Assembly: GCA_030650415.1 (NCBI GenBank) | Contig: JAUSEG010000012.1 | Span: 1-45,233 of the forward strand | Source of the DNA: a bacterium | GTDB lineage: Bacteria; Patescibacteriota; Patescibacteriia; Patescibacteriales; GWC2-42-12 | DNA: 45,233 nt | Direction of reading: 5' to 3' | Shown: piece by piece, positions 6,914 to 14,331 of the stretch | How the letters are laid out: each line of letters begins with the position of its first letter | How positions within the stretch are numbered: the stretch's first letter is position 1 | Translations under genes and position numbers: made by a program | The notes under the pieces: generated by a model | Told to the model about the DNA's origin: nothing | The model's database searches: none | Seen by the model: the letters and a program-made list of their open reading frames with translations, nothing else

Positions 6914-6936
6914 GTTACTTGCATATTTTATAAATA

Positions 6937-7815
6937 CTAAAATAGTTTGTTTATATCTACCAAATAGACCTTACCCGTTTGTTTTATAAAGAAATTATCC
7001 CCCGACCAACCCCATTCATATGCAGGAGAATAGGCTCCGGGGTCAAAATCTAAGTTATTAAATATCTTTTTTATTGTTGTCCCATTTGAAATACTAAATC
7101 CATGTTTAACACACCCCATCTCGAAAGCACTCCTTGTGCAATATCCTACAACGAAAAATTTTTCTGCATCTGTTTTTTTAAAAAACATAACGCTATTGGA
7201 AGTATGCGCTGTATATTTTGATGTCTCCCTGTCTACACCTAAAAGAGTAAATATGCCTGTTTCCGGACTGAAAAAATAATAATTATCAGTACGCGGAGTA
7301 AATTTAATTTGACTGCCGGGTACGGTGCCATTAGAAAAGTAGTGTATTAATAAATCCTTGCCTATCCAGGCGCAGTCAACTATATATGCCGGTGGCACAG
7401 GATATGAATATGTTTCTAATTCCTTGGTTTTAAGGTTAATGAACTTTAAATCAGTAAATGTACAAGAATATAGAATGTAGGCGCTGTCTATTGGTCTTGG
7501 CGTTAAAAATTTTACCGCATCAATCACCCCATTTTTTGGTCCAGCAGTTAACTTTAAATTTTCCAATTTTTTAATTTCCGATGGATCAATATTTTTAATT
7601 TCCTTGAGATCTACTCGCACAGGTCCAGGTTCAATATGATAACTTTCATTATACTTTACTCCTTTATAATTATTAATATCCGGACCAGTAATTATCTTAA
7701 CATTAGGATCGAGAGAGTAGAATTTTTTATAAGAAACTACATAACCAATAACTACTAATATAGTTAAGGAAATTATGATAGCCAAAATTATAACCGTAAT
7801 TAATGTTTTTTTCAT
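6937..7815 (-). CDS. Membrane-anchored extracytoplasmic protein, family unknown
   Basis: A 292-residue protein starting with MKK and a single strong hydrophobic segment at residues 4-26, either an uncleaved anchor or a signal peptide. The rest is predicted to lie outside the membrane. It is rich in beta strands, aromatic residues and short repeated patterns such as DNYYFFSPETGIFTLL and KVYLVDI, reminiscent of beta-propeller blades. Four cysteines (one each in YSCTF and VDCAW, two in the YCTRS...GCVKHG stretch) could form disulfides. It lies in the repeat-bounded cassette, downstream of the AbiE pair and on the same strand, but 179 bp away, so probably not in that operon. No catalytic motif was recognised. 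Confidence 0.6.
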   Translation of the reverse strand: MKKTLITVIILAIIISLTILVVIGYVVSYKKFYSLDPNVKIITGPDINNYKGVKYNESYHIEPGPVRVDLKEIKNIDPSEIKKLENLKLTAGPKNGVIDAVKFLTPRPIDSAYILYSCTFTDLKFINLKTKELETYSYPVPPAYIVDCAWIGKDLLIHYFSNGTVPGSQIKFTPRTDNYYFFSPETGIFTLLGVDRETSKYTAHTSNSVMFFKKTDAEKFFVVGYCTRSAFEMGCVKHGFSISNGTTIKKIFNNLDFDPGAYSPAYEWGWSGDNFFIKQTGKVYLVDINKLF

Positions 7816-7954
7816 AGGGTTTAGATTTAAATATAAATTGACATTAATATCTCTATTTTACCCCAATATTAAGAAAATGTATACAAATAGCGCCGCGTCT
7901 ACTGAGTTATAAGATAGCTCCATAAGAGATCCAGACTGTAATGAGTATTGGCAT

Positions 7955-7979
7955 AAAGCACCCCCGCAAAGGGTGTTTT
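7955..7979. terminator. Hairpin after the AbiE operon
   Basis: AAAGCACCC (7955-7963) and GGGTGTTTT (7971-7979) form a 9-bp stem with one G-T pair, 15 bp past the AbiEii stop. The T-rich flank is on the plus strand; on the minus strand only a short T-tract follows. Termination of the AbiE transcript is plausible but not strong. Confidence 0.5.
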
Positions 7980-7994
7980 ATTTTTGTTTAATTT

Positions 7995-8756
7995 TTATAC
8001 TCCGCTTAGCTGGCGGTTAAGTTCTCTTTCAAGCATAGCCGGAAAGTCTTTTATAATCTGATGTTGATCCATGGGCAGGAAAGTTCCGAGTTCGCCTTTG
8101 AAATTAATTTTTTTTGCGTCGGCCAGTATTTTATTTTTAACTTCGGCCAGTTTCTTTTTTTGTTCGGCGGAAATCATGCCTTTGCGCATCATGAAATAAA
8201 GATCATAAAAGTCTCGCGGTTTTTTTCGTTCCAAGAGTGCGCCAAAAATTTTTTCTTCCACCAAATCATTTTGTGATAGATGGATAATCGTGTAGGTCGG
8301 CGTGAAATCGTTGGCCACGCTGTCCACTTCGCCCATAATGCTCTTGCCATTGCGGGCCGAGACGTTTATTTCCACGCTGACCGGCGGATAATCAAGCAGG
8401 CGGAAAGTGGCAACGCCGAAATAACCGCCGCTGGTAACGCCAATTTTATCGCCAATTTCAACTTTTATATTAGCGCTGGACATCTCCGCTAAAACGTGGA
8501 CAAAGAGCTCTTCAATAAATGATTTAACCTTATTCCGCGCTACGCCAAAAAGAGAAAAATCCAAGTCCTCGGAAAAACGCGGACTGTTGTAAATAACGCG
8601 CAGGGCGGTTCCGCCCTTGAAAAGCAATTTTTGAGAGTCCGGTAATTTATATAATTCCGACAAAAAAACCTGCTGAAAATATTCCCTGATAATATTGGGA
8701 AATAATCCCATTTGGTATTGCTTGCTTAATTTTTCTAATGATTCGATTGAAATCAT
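7995..8756 (-). CDS. abiEii: AbiEii-family nucleotidyltransferase toxin
   Basis: A 253-residue member of the AbiEii (DUF1814) nucleotidyltransferase family, the toxin of type IV AbiE toxin-antitoxin and phage-abortive systems. The family motifs are visible: KGGT (47-50), DLDF (64-67) and the later VEEKIFGALLERKKPRDFYD (residues ~167-186), which matches motifs III-IV. Well-studied members transfer nucleotides to tRNA acceptor ends; the substrate here is unknown. The gene starts 19 bp after the stop of the AbiEi-like gene, in the standard antitoxin-then-toxin order. The catalytic positions look intact, so the toxin is probably functional. Confidence 0.9.
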   Translation of the reverse strand: MISIESLEKLSKQYQMGLFPNIIREYFQQVFLSELYKLPDSQKLLFKGGTALRVIYNSPRFSEDLDFSLFGVARNKVKSFIEELFVHVLAEMSSANIKVEIGDKIGVTSGGYFGVATFRLLDYPPVSVEINVSARNGKSIMGEVDSVANDFTPTYTIIHLSQNDLVEEKIFGALLERKKPRDFYDLYFMMRKGMISAEQKKKLAEVKNKILADAKKINFKGELGTFLPMDQHQIIKDFPAMLERELNRQLSGV

Positions 8757-8774
8757 AGGTTGATTATTTATTAT

Positions 8775-9374
8775 TTATTTCAATGTGGTTTTTATTACGC
8801 TTATAAGTTTTTTATTATTAAATAGCAAGGCGTAGGCTATGGCTTTTTCTGGATTAATTTTTTCTTTATTAAATCGAGAAATCGGCTCCTGCTTATTCCT
8901 TAATCGTAAGTAATTTGTATCTACGAAGGCTTTTTCGGCGTTAGCAATATTAAAATTTAACCCTTGCTGTTCTTTAATTTCGTAGCCGGTATAGGCGGCC
9001 TTTTTTATTCCGCGATAAGAAAAAATTTTTCCTAATGTTTCAAAACGGCGAGTTGTCTTAGTGGTGACCGAAGTAATTTCATAAACCGTTTCGGGGATTA
9101 CGCCATGATAGGACAAGGCAAATTCCAGAGAAATATAAGACGGACTGCAAAGTTTATTGGCAATATAAACATCCGGCGGTAAAACACCCGGAAAGGCGTA
9201 TAATCCTCGTTTAAGCTGTGTTATAAACCCTTGCTTTTTATATCTATGAAGCAAAGAGGTAGTGGCAACGGCAGACACGCCAAAAAGCGAGCGGATATCG
9301 TTAGCGCCGAATATATAGAGCTTTTTCTCCTTTATTTTAGCCGAAAAAAATGTTTGATTGATTAACTTAGTCAT
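8775..9374 (-). CDS. abiEi: AbiEi-family antitoxin/transcriptional regulator
   Basis: A 199-residue AbiEi-like protein. The N-terminal winged helix (residues ~25-60, LFGVSAVATTSLLHRYKKQG, then LKRGLYAFPG) is followed by the AbiEi core (YISLEFALSYHGVIPETVYE, then TSVTTKTTRRFETLGKIFSY). In characterised AbiE systems this protein binds its own promoter and neutralises AbiEii without a stable complex; by analogy it should autoregulate here. The promoter TTGACA-N17-TAAATT ends only 6 bp before the ATG, so the mRNA would be leaderless or nearly so. The toxin gene follows after 19 bp. Confidence 0.88.
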   Translation of the reverse strand: MTKLINQTFFSAKIKEKKLYIFGANDIRSLFGVSAVATTSLLHRYKKQGFITQLKRGLYAFPGVLPPDVYIANKLCSPSYISLEFALSYHGVIPETVYEITSVTTKTTRRFETLGKIFSYRGIKKAAYTGYEIKEQQGLNFNIANAEKAFVDTNYLRLRNKQEPISRFNKEKINPEKAIAYALLFNNKKLISVIKTTLK

Positions 9375-9380
9375 ATTGCC

Positions 9381-9409
9381 AATTTATCAGAGCTTTATAA
9401 AAATGTCAA
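9381..9409 (-). promoter_or_regulatory. Promoter of the AbiE operon, predicting a leaderless mRNA
   Basis: On the minus strand TTGACA (9404-9409), a 17-bp spacer and TAAATT (9381-9386) leave only 6 bp before the ATG at 9374. Transcription starting about 7 bp after the -10 box would begin at the start codon. The hicB promoter is arranged in the same way. Confidence 0.7.
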
Positions 9410-9418
9410 GTTTTAACA

Positions 9419-9444
9419 AAAAACACGCCCGCGAGCGTGTTTTT
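9419..9444. terminator. Bidirectional intrinsic terminator between HicBA and AbiE
   Basis: AAAAACACGC (9419-9428) and GCGTGTTTTT (9435-9444) form a perfect 10-bp stem around CCGCGA, with T-runs on both strands. It lies 11 bp past the hicA stop and insulates the AbiE promoter from hicBA transcription. Confidence 0.8.
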
Positions 9445-9455
9445 GAAATTTTTAT

Positions 9456-9683
9456 TTATAAATATTTTTTTATTTCATCCATGTTGATTCCGGCGGCGTT
9501 TAAAATGGCGTGCGTGGTACCCTTGGGTAAATCCTTCGCATGGTAAGGCAGGGTTATTCTTTTCCCGTCAGAATGATAGAGAATACAATGGCTACCGGTA
9601 GTATGATCAATTTTAAAATCGGCTTTTTGCAAAATTTTAAGCAGTCGTTTTGGTTTTAAAACAGGAAGTTTAGGCACAAACAA
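9456..9683 (-). CDS. hicA: HicA-type mRNA interferase toxin
   Basis: A 75-residue HicA (YcfA-like) toxin with a double-stranded-RNA-binding-like fold. KPKRLLKILQKADFKIDHTT leads into GSHCILYH, where H32 is the expected catalytic histidine, and RITLPYHAKDLPKGTTHAIL closes the fold. HicA toxins cleave mRNA. The N-terminus is some 10 residues longer than in many HicA proteins. The start overlaps the end of hicB by 14 bp, so translation of the toxin is likely coupled to that of the antitoxin. The order is hicB then hicA, the reverse of the classical E. coli operon but common elsewhere. Confidence 0.92.
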   Translation of the reverse strand: MFVPKLPVLKPKRLLKILQKADFKIDHTTGSHCILYHSDGKRITLPYHAKDLPKGTTHAILNAAGINMDEIKKYL

Positions 9684-9924
9684 GAGATTTATTTAAAGAT
9701 AGGCGAACCGAACCGATAAAAGTTTCGTCATCCGAAGGGATTGACACTTTATGTTTTTTTAAAGATAAAAGATAGCCGTGGATGGCATCAGCCGCCATTT
9801 TACGAGCTTCTTTCAAATCGCGCCCATAAGTAATACAGCCGGGCATAGCCGGGACCATAACCGTATAGCCGCCTTCCGGTTCCGACCGGAAGATTACATT
9901 GTATTGCAATTTTTCTTGTTTCAT
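9670..9924 (-). CDS. hicB: HicB-type antitoxin
   Basis: An 84-residue HicB antitoxin made of the partial RNase-H-like domain only: YNVIFRSEPEGGYTVMVPAM, PGCITYGRDLKEARKMAADA and IHGYLLSLKKHK. This is the standard core that binds and masks HicA. The C-terminal DNA-binding module of many HicB proteins is absent, so direct autoregulation is less obvious. A strong promoter lies immediately upstream (TTGACA-N16-TATATT), with only 6 bp between the -10 box and the ATG, and the mRNA should be leaderless. Confidence 0.92.
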   Translation of the reverse strand: MKQEKLQYNVIFRSEPEGGYTVMVPAMPGCITYGRDLKEARKMAADAIHGYLLSLKKHKVSIPSDDETFIGSVRLSLNKSLVCA

Positions 9925-9930
9925 GGTTTT

Positions 9931-9958
9931 AATATAGCATATTTTATGGCTCTGTCAA
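9931..9958 (-). promoter_or_regulatory. Promoter of hicBA, predicting a leaderless mRNA
   Basis: On the minus strand TTGACA (9953-9958) is a perfect -35, followed by a 16-bp spacer and TATATT (9931-9936). The hicB ATG begins 7 bp after the -10 box. The arrangement mirrors the AbiE promoter. Confidence 0.75.
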
Positions 9959-10007
9959 TAAGCTACGAGCGTTTAGGGTCTTGCAAAATTAATTATTAGC
10001 TATAGTA

Positions 10008-10142
10008 TTAGATATTAATAGCCAATCGAGGTTTTGCGCTAAATTTTTCATTCATTTTTTTAAATATAGCCAATTCCATAGCCAGTTTATCCCAGTTCAT
10101 TGTGCTGAACTCATCGTATAACCGACCCAAACGAGAATTGAA
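10008..10142 (-). pseudogene. Relic of a coding 3' end (copy 2 of the repeat pair)
   Basis: The minus-strand frame ends at TAA 10008-10010 and reads GRLYDEFSTMNWDKLAMELA followed by IFKKMNEKFSAKPRLAINI. This is the same peptide as the relic near 6763, with seven substitutions in the shared 33 residues. It has no convincing start and runs into a terminator hairpin. Most likely both are fragments of one mobile-element gene family. Confidence 0.45.
10030..10129. repeat. 100-bp direct repeat, copy 2 (right edge of toxin-antitoxin cassette)
   Basis: Partner of 6763-6862: same length and orientation, about 12 differences. Differences fall on all three codon positions of the encoded peptide, so selection at the protein level is weak or ended long ago. 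Confidence 0.85.
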
Positions 10143-10143
10143 T

Positions 10144-10185
10144 AAAAACACCTTTAATTATATACTAGAGTTAGAGGTGTTTTTT
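10144..10185. terminator. Terminator-like hairpin right of repeat copy 2
   Basis: AAAAACACCT (10144-10153) and AGGTGTTTTT (10175-10184) form a 10-bp stem with T-runs on both strands. No plus-strand gene ends here. It occupies the same place relative to the 100-bp repeat as the hairpin at 6886-6913. Confidence 0.6.
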
Positions 10186-10218
10186 GTTTCTAACGGATTT
10201 ATTTTTAATTTGATTAAT

Positions 10219-10761
10219 ATGATAAAAATCACTTACTTTGTTCATGGAACGACTACCGACAACGAAAAGGAAATTTCCTCTGGTTGGTTTGACGTTGATC
10301 TTTCTGAGCTTGGAGTTAAGCAGTCGGTTGAGTTAAGAAAATTGGTTAAAGATAAACATTTTGATACTGTTTTTTGTTCTGATCTAAAACGAGCCGCGCG
10401 TTCAGCGAAATTAGTTTTTGAAGATGATGTTGAAATAATTCAAGACAGCAGACTAAGAGAGTGCAATTATGGTGAGTATAATGCAAAACCATCAAAAATA
10501 GTTGAACCAATGCACGAGATGAATATAACCAAAAAATTTACCGGCGGCGAAAGTTATGAAGATGTCAAAGCCAGAATGGGCAGTTTTCTGGATTATTTGA
10601 AAAAAAATTATGACGAAAAGTCGGTGGCAATTGTAGCTCACAAAGCGCCTCAATTAGCCCTAGATGTAATACTCAAGAATAAAACTTGGAAGCAGGCTTT
10701 CGCCGAGGATTGGAGGAAAAAGAAAGCATGGCGACCGGGCTGGGAATATATTGTTAAGTGA
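10219..10761 (+). CDS. Histidine-phosphatase-superfamily protein with altered RHG motif
   Basis: A 180-residue protein of the phosphoglycerate mutase/histidine phosphatase fold. It has the N-terminal strand ITYFVHGTTTDNE, the FCSDLKRAARSAKLVF segment, the acidic RECNYGEYN motif, and the second histidine in VAIVAHKAPQLALDVI. The usual RHG is VHG: the nucleophile H9 remains but the arginine that stabilises the phosphohistidine is replaced by valine. The second histidine motif is also AHK rather than GH. Activity may be altered or lost. I chose ATG 10219; a longer frame from 10102 would run through the terminator hairpin and the 100-bp repeat. It ends in TGA, showing that TGA is a stop here. Confidence 0.75.
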   Translation: MIKITYFVHGTTTDNEKEISSGWFDVDLSELGVKQSVELRKLVKDKHFDTVFCSDLKRAARSAKLVFEDDVEIIQDSRLRECNYGEYNAKPSKIVEPMHEMNITKKFTGGESYEDVKARMGSFLDYLKKNYDEKSVAIVAHKAPQLALDVILKNKTWKQAFAEDWRKKKAWRPGWEYIVK

Positions 10762-10793
10762 TTAATTTTTATTAAGAGCGTTAGAATTTTAAT

Positions 10794-11393
10794 ATGAGTA
10801 TGAAAAACATAAAATCATTTATTAAGCGCAACAGGTTTATTATCATTTCATTTTTGGCGGTTATTTTAATTGTGGCTTTTGTTGAATTAGGCATGGGCAG
10901 GTCGTTCTTCGGACCGGATGGGAAATTCGGCTGGTGGGACGGGAATATTTGGGGAAACGAAAATTCACAGCGTGTTGCTGACGTTTATTCTTTTACGCAT
11001 ATTATACATGGGCTAGTTTTTTATCCGTTTTTATGGATAGTTGTTCGGCGGTTTCCTGCGCGCTACCGTTTTCTTGCCGCGCTTATTTTGGAGGGTGCTT
11101 GGGAGATTTTAGAAAATTCTTCGTTTATTATTAATCGCTACCGAGAAGCGACAATTTCACAGACATATTTCGGCGACAGTATTCTCAACTCGTGTAGCGA
11201 CGTGGTAATGATGTCGATTGGTTTTTTAATAGCGTATCGTTTACGGCCATGGCTGAGTGTATTAATTGTTATCTGCATAGAACTCGTCTTGCTTTTATGG
11301 GTGCGCGACAACCTTAGCACTAACATCATTATGCTTATTCATCCTATTGATGCTCTTAAAACCTGGCAATCAGCCATCCAGCCTCATTTTTAA
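10794..11393 (+). CDS. UPF0314 (DUF2585) membrane protein
   Basis: A 199-residue integral membrane protein matching the UPF0314/DUF2585 family. The signature motifs are RSFFGPDGKFGWWDGNIW, ADVYSFTHIIHGLVFYPFLW, EGAWEILENSSFIINRYRE and FGDSILNSCSDVVM. There are about five hydrophobic segments, the first at residues ~14-33. The function is unknown. As I recall the family is best known from alphaproteobacteria, so a copy in this background suggests transfer. The gene lies 32 bp after the histidine-phosphatase-like gene on the same strand and may share its transcript. No clear Shine-Dalgarno sequence is seen. Confidence 0.8.
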   Translation: MSMKNIKSFIKRNRFIIISFLAVILIVAFVELGMGRSFFGPDGKFGWWDGNIWGNENSQRVADVYSFTHIIHGLVFYPFLWIVVRRFPARYRFLAALILEGAWEILENSSFIINRYREATISQTYFGDSILNSCSDVVMMSIGFLIAYRLRPWLSVLIVICIELVLLLWVRDNLSTNIIMLIHPIDALKTWQSAIQPHF

Positions 11394-11449
11394 GGTATTA
11401 AAATCTCCTTCCCTCGCCATATTTCAATCAATAGCGGGGTGAGGAAAAT

Positions 11450-11482
11450 AAAAAAAGAGAGCGTGGTATAAGCCAGCTCTCT
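11450..11482 (-). terminator. Intrinsic terminator of the DUF5701 gene
   Basis: On the minus strand AGAGAGC (complement of 11476-11482) pairs with GCTCTCT (complement of 11456-11462) and a T7 run follows (A-tract 11450-11456). It lies 18 bp past the stop codon. Confidence 0.8.
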
Positions 11483-11500
11483 GATAGTTAAGTCCAACGG

Positions 11501-12124
11501 TTAATAGGCGCTAAGACTTAAGCGCCCCTCGCACGACGGCGACCCATATTGCGGAGCCGAATAATCGCCGTAAACGGCGCCGAGCCAGGGAATAATCTTG
11601 CCATTAAGGAACAGGCACAAAAGACGATTTCCATCATAAACAGTGCCGGTCAGATTCAAATAATGGTGGCGAAGAATCTCCGGCTCGTACATGGCCATCG
11701 TGATTCCCTCGGCCGCAGTACAGGGAAAACGGCCAAACCGATCAAACTGTTGAAGACAGACACTTGGCTTAACGCCGAGCATTCCACGCCCATCTTCAAT
11801 GCCTGCCATGAGGTAATGTCCTCGCGGAATTCTTTGGTTTGGATTGATTATTCTGTGTTCGTCGTAAATGTAAGTTACACCAGGGTTACCGTTAAACGAT
11901 ACTTTGGTCATACGCTCGTAGAACGGCAAACCCGACCTTTGCGGAATGATAGTAAAGGGAATTCTACCTTTGCCCTCATGTGTCGCGCGAACCTTCACAA
12001 GAAGCGAAAACAAAGGCTTAATTTCCACTTCCGTAGCCAGCTCGGCTTTTCGGAGCGCCTCCATTCGCTCATCGAAAAGCTTTTTCAGAATTGCGGGCGC
12101 GGTGTTAGTTATTATTGTGCTCAT
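11501..12124 (-). CDS. DUF5701-family protein
   Basis: A 207-residue soluble protein that fits the DUF5701 family: GKGRIPFTIIPQRSGLPFYE, then MTKVSFNGNPGVTYIYD, GHYLMAGIEDGRGMLGVKPS, LTGTVYDGNRLLCLFLNGK, and the closing YGSPSCEGRLSL. The biochemical role of the family is unknown. The start is supported by a strong Shine-Dalgarno sequence (AAGGAGGGG, about 6 bp upstream) and by a promoter 75-103 bp upstream. Codon use is more GC-rich than in the neighbours on its left, resembling the ACP, GNAT and pyrF/pyrE genes further on. A terminator follows directly, so it is a single-gene transcript. Confidence 0.72.
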   Translation of the reverse strand: MSTIITNTAPAILKKLFDERMEALRKAELATEVEIKPLFSLLVKVRATHEGKGRIPFTIIPQRSGLPFYERMTKVSFNGNPGVTYIYDEHRIINPNQRIPRGHYLMAGIEDGRGMLGVKPSVCLQQFDRFGRFPCTAAEGITMAMYEPEILRHHYLNLTGTVYDGNRLLCLFLNGKIIPWLGAVYGDYSAPQYGSPSCEGRLSLSAY

Positions 12125-12198
12125 CAGAAACCCCTCCTTCCTTGGGGTTGATTTTTTGGTTGATTGTGAATTTTGAAATAGCGATTAGGGATGGCCAT

Positions 12199-12227
12199 AA
12201 CTTAACATACGCGGATATTCCAGTCAA
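12199..12227 (-). promoter_or_regulatory. Promoter of the DUF5701 gene
   Basis: On the minus strand TTGACT (12222-12227), a 17-bp spacer and TAAGTT (12199-12204) give a leader of about 70 nt that ends in the strong ribosome-binding site. The rest of the 347-bp gap to uvrB (12125-12471) is AT-rich with no coding sequence that I can see. Confidence 0.5.
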
Positions 12228-12422
12228 ATATTCTTCCTCTTGATAAATATAGCCCGAGAGACTATTATTATTAATATTATTCACCCCATTAAATATTTTA
12301 ATCAGTAGCTATAAAATCTTTAAAAAGATTAATATTAATAGGGAAATTTTTAAATTATAAAAATGAATAAATTTAACGGGGTAAAATTTAAACTAGTCTC
12401 AAAATTCAAACCCACCGGCGAC

Positions 12423-12441
12423 CCCCGCTAGAAGCGCGGGG
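12423..12441. repeat. GC-rich hairpin in the uvrB leader
   Basis: CCCCGC (12423-12428) and GCGGGG (12436-12441) form a 6-bp stem about 30 bp before the uvrB ATG. There is no T-run, so it may be a translational or mRNA-stability element, or a dispersed repeat. Confidence 0.4.
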
Positions 12442-12471
12442 CGAGCGTCGACAAAAAAAATTACTTATTAT

Positions 12472-14295
12472 ATGCCTAAATTTATATTAAAAAGCAAGTT
12501 TCGTCCGACCGGCGACCAGCCGGAAGCTATTGCTAAGTTGGTAAACGGCCTAAATAAAGACTATCGCGATCAAACCCTCCTGGGCGTAACCGGCTCTGGC
12601 AAGACTTTTACTATGGCCAACATCATTGAAAAAATTCAAAAACCAACTTTGATAATTTCTCATAACAAAACCCTGGCCGCCCAGCTCTATGGCGAGTTTA
12701 AACAATTTTTTCCGGAGAACGCCGTGCATTATTTCGTTTCTTATTATGATTATTATCAACCCGAAGCCTATATCCCCCAAACCGACACCTATATCGAAAA
12801 AGAAGCGACCATCAACGAAGAAATTGACCGCTTGCGCCATGCCGCCACCCAATCTCTGCTTAATCGCCAAGACGTTTTAATCGTGGCCAGCGTTTCCTGC
12901 ATCTACGGTTTGGGCGAACGCGCCGAGTACGAAGCCATGAGCCGGCATTTCCGGGTTGGACAAAAAATCAAACGCCATCAGCTCTTGCGCGATTTAATAA
13001 AAATCCAATATACGCGCGACGATAAAGAATTTAAACGGGGCAGTTTCCGCGTTAAAGGCGAAAACGTTGACATTCACTTAGCTACGGGCGAGGGCCTGGT
13101 TAGAATTACTATGTTCGGCGATGTAATTGATAAAATCAATATCTATAATATCCGACCGGGAGCAGACGCGCCGCTCTGGTCGGCCGATTACCGCCGCCAG
13201 CATGCCCAGGAACTCGAAAAAATTTCTATTCTCCCTGCCAAGCACTTTATGACGCCGGAAGATAAAATGGCCAGAGCCCTAAAAAATATTCGCCAAGAAT
13301 TAAAACAAAGGCTTAAAGAATTAAAGAAGCAAAGCAAAGAAATGGAAGCTTACCGGCTGGATAAAAAAACCAACTATGACTTGGAAATGATGGAAGAAGT
13401 CGGCTATTGCAATGGCATAGAAAACTATTCTCGGCATCTAACCGGCCGCGCGCCCGGTTCGCCGTCCGAAACTTTAATTGATTTTTTCCCTAAGGATTAT
13501 TTAATGTTCATGGACGAATCGCATGTCTCTGTACCGCAAATCCGCGGCATGCACGCCGGCGACCAATCAAGAAAGCAAACCTTGATTGATTTCGGCTTTC
13601 GCCTGGAAAGCGCGCGGGACAATCGACCACTTAGCTTTAAAGAATTCAATGACAAAATTAAACAGGTAATTTATGTCAGCGCCACGCCGGCCGAATATGA
13701 AATAAAGAATTCTAAGCAGATAGTCGAGCAATTAGTTAGGCCGACCGGACTCTTAGATCCGGAAATAAAAGTCAGGCCAAACGCCGGGCAGATTGAAGAT
13801 TTAATTAAAGAAATAAAAGTGAGAACCGCCAAGGGCCAAAGAACTCTGGTCACGACCTTAACTAAACGGATGGCTGAAGAATTATCCAGCTACTTAGCCG
13901 AACAAAAAATTAAAGTTAACTATCTGCATAGCGAGGTCAGCACTCTGGAGCGGGTGGATATCCTGCGCGATTTACGCCTAGGAAAATACGATGTTCTGGT
14001 TGGCATTAATCTCTTGCGCGAAGGCCTGGATCTGCCCGAGGTATCGCTCGTAGCAATTTTAGACGCGGATATGTCCGGCTTCCTGCGCACCGAAACCTCG
14101 CTCATCCAGACCATGGGCCGCGCCGCTAGGCACCTGGAAGGCAAGGTTATCATGTACGCGGATAAAATCACGCCGGCCATGCGCTACGCCATTAACGAAA
14201 CTAAGCGACGCCGCCGCTATCAGGAAAATTACAATAAACAGCACGGCATCATACCGCGGCAAATTACGGCTAAATTTCATGAGAGTATGATTTAA
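12472..14295 (+). CDS. uvrB: Excinuclease ABC subunit B, lacking the C-terminal UVR domain
   Basis: UvrB, the damage-verifying helicase of nucleotide excision repair. It has Walker A GVTGSGKT (38-45), the beta-hairpin [12 protein letters not shown] (91-102) that probes the DNA, the DESH box in [12 protein letters not shown], and the C-terminal helicase motifs ([22 protein letters not shown]). At 607 residues it ends right after [20 protein letters not shown], where domain 4 finishes. The roughly 65-residue tail bearing the UVR motif that binds UvrC is missing. A normal stop and a terminator hairpin follow, so this is not a window artefact. The same genome's UvrC has a disturbed UVR region, suggesting that this contact has been lost. 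No Shine-Dalgarno sequence is obvious. Confidence 0.97.
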   Translation: MPKFILKSKFRPTGDQPEAIAKLVNGLNKDYRDQTLLGVTGSGKTFTMANIIEKIQKPTLIISHNKTLAAQLYGEFKQFFPENAVHYFVSYYDYYQPEAYIPQTDTYIEKEATINEEIDRLRHAATQSLLNRQDVLIVASVSCIYGLGERAEYEAMSRHFRVGQKIKRHQLLRDLIKIQYTRDDKEFKRGSFRVKGENVDIHLATGEGLVRITMFGDVIDKINIYNIRPGADAPLWSADYRRQHAQELEKISILPAKHFMTPEDKMARALKNIRQELKQRLKELKKQSKEMEAYRLDKKTNYDLEMMEEVGYCNGIENYSRHLTGRAPGSPSETLIDFFPKDYLMFMDESHVSVPQIRGMHAGDQSRKQTLIDFGFRLESARDNRPLSFKEFNDKIKQVIYVSATPAEYEIKNSKQIVEQLVRPTGLLDPEIKVRPNAGQIEDLIKEIKVRTAKGQRTLVTTLTKRMAEELSSYLAEQKIKVNYLHSEVSTLERVDILRDLRLGKYDVLVGINLLREGLDLPEVSLVAILDADMSGFLRTETSLIQTMGRAARHLEGKVIMYADKITPAMRYAINETKRRRRYQENYNKQHGIIPRQITAKFHESMI

Positions 14296-14324
14296 AAAAG
14301 AGCGGTGATCATTTGATCCCGCTC
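14294..14324 (-). terminator. Intrinsic terminator of the hisI-like gene
   Basis: On the minus strand GAGCGG (complement of 14319-14324) pairs with CCGCTC (complement of 14300-14305), with GATC/GATC stacking inside, followed by T6 (A-tract 14295-14299 plus neighbours). It overlaps the uvrB stop, separating the two convergent genes. Confidence 0.75.
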
Positions 14325-14331
14325 TATTGGC

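Noticed and set aside
10102..10218. N-terminal extension of the histidine-phosphatase-like protein
   Set aside because: It would translate the end of the 100-bp repeat and a terminator hairpin; the conserved fold begins at the ATG at 10219.
11549..12176. Long plus-strand frames opposite the DUF5701 gene
   Set aside because: They are antisense to a gene with a family match, a Shine-Dalgarno sequence, a promoter and a terminator; the peptides resemble nothing.
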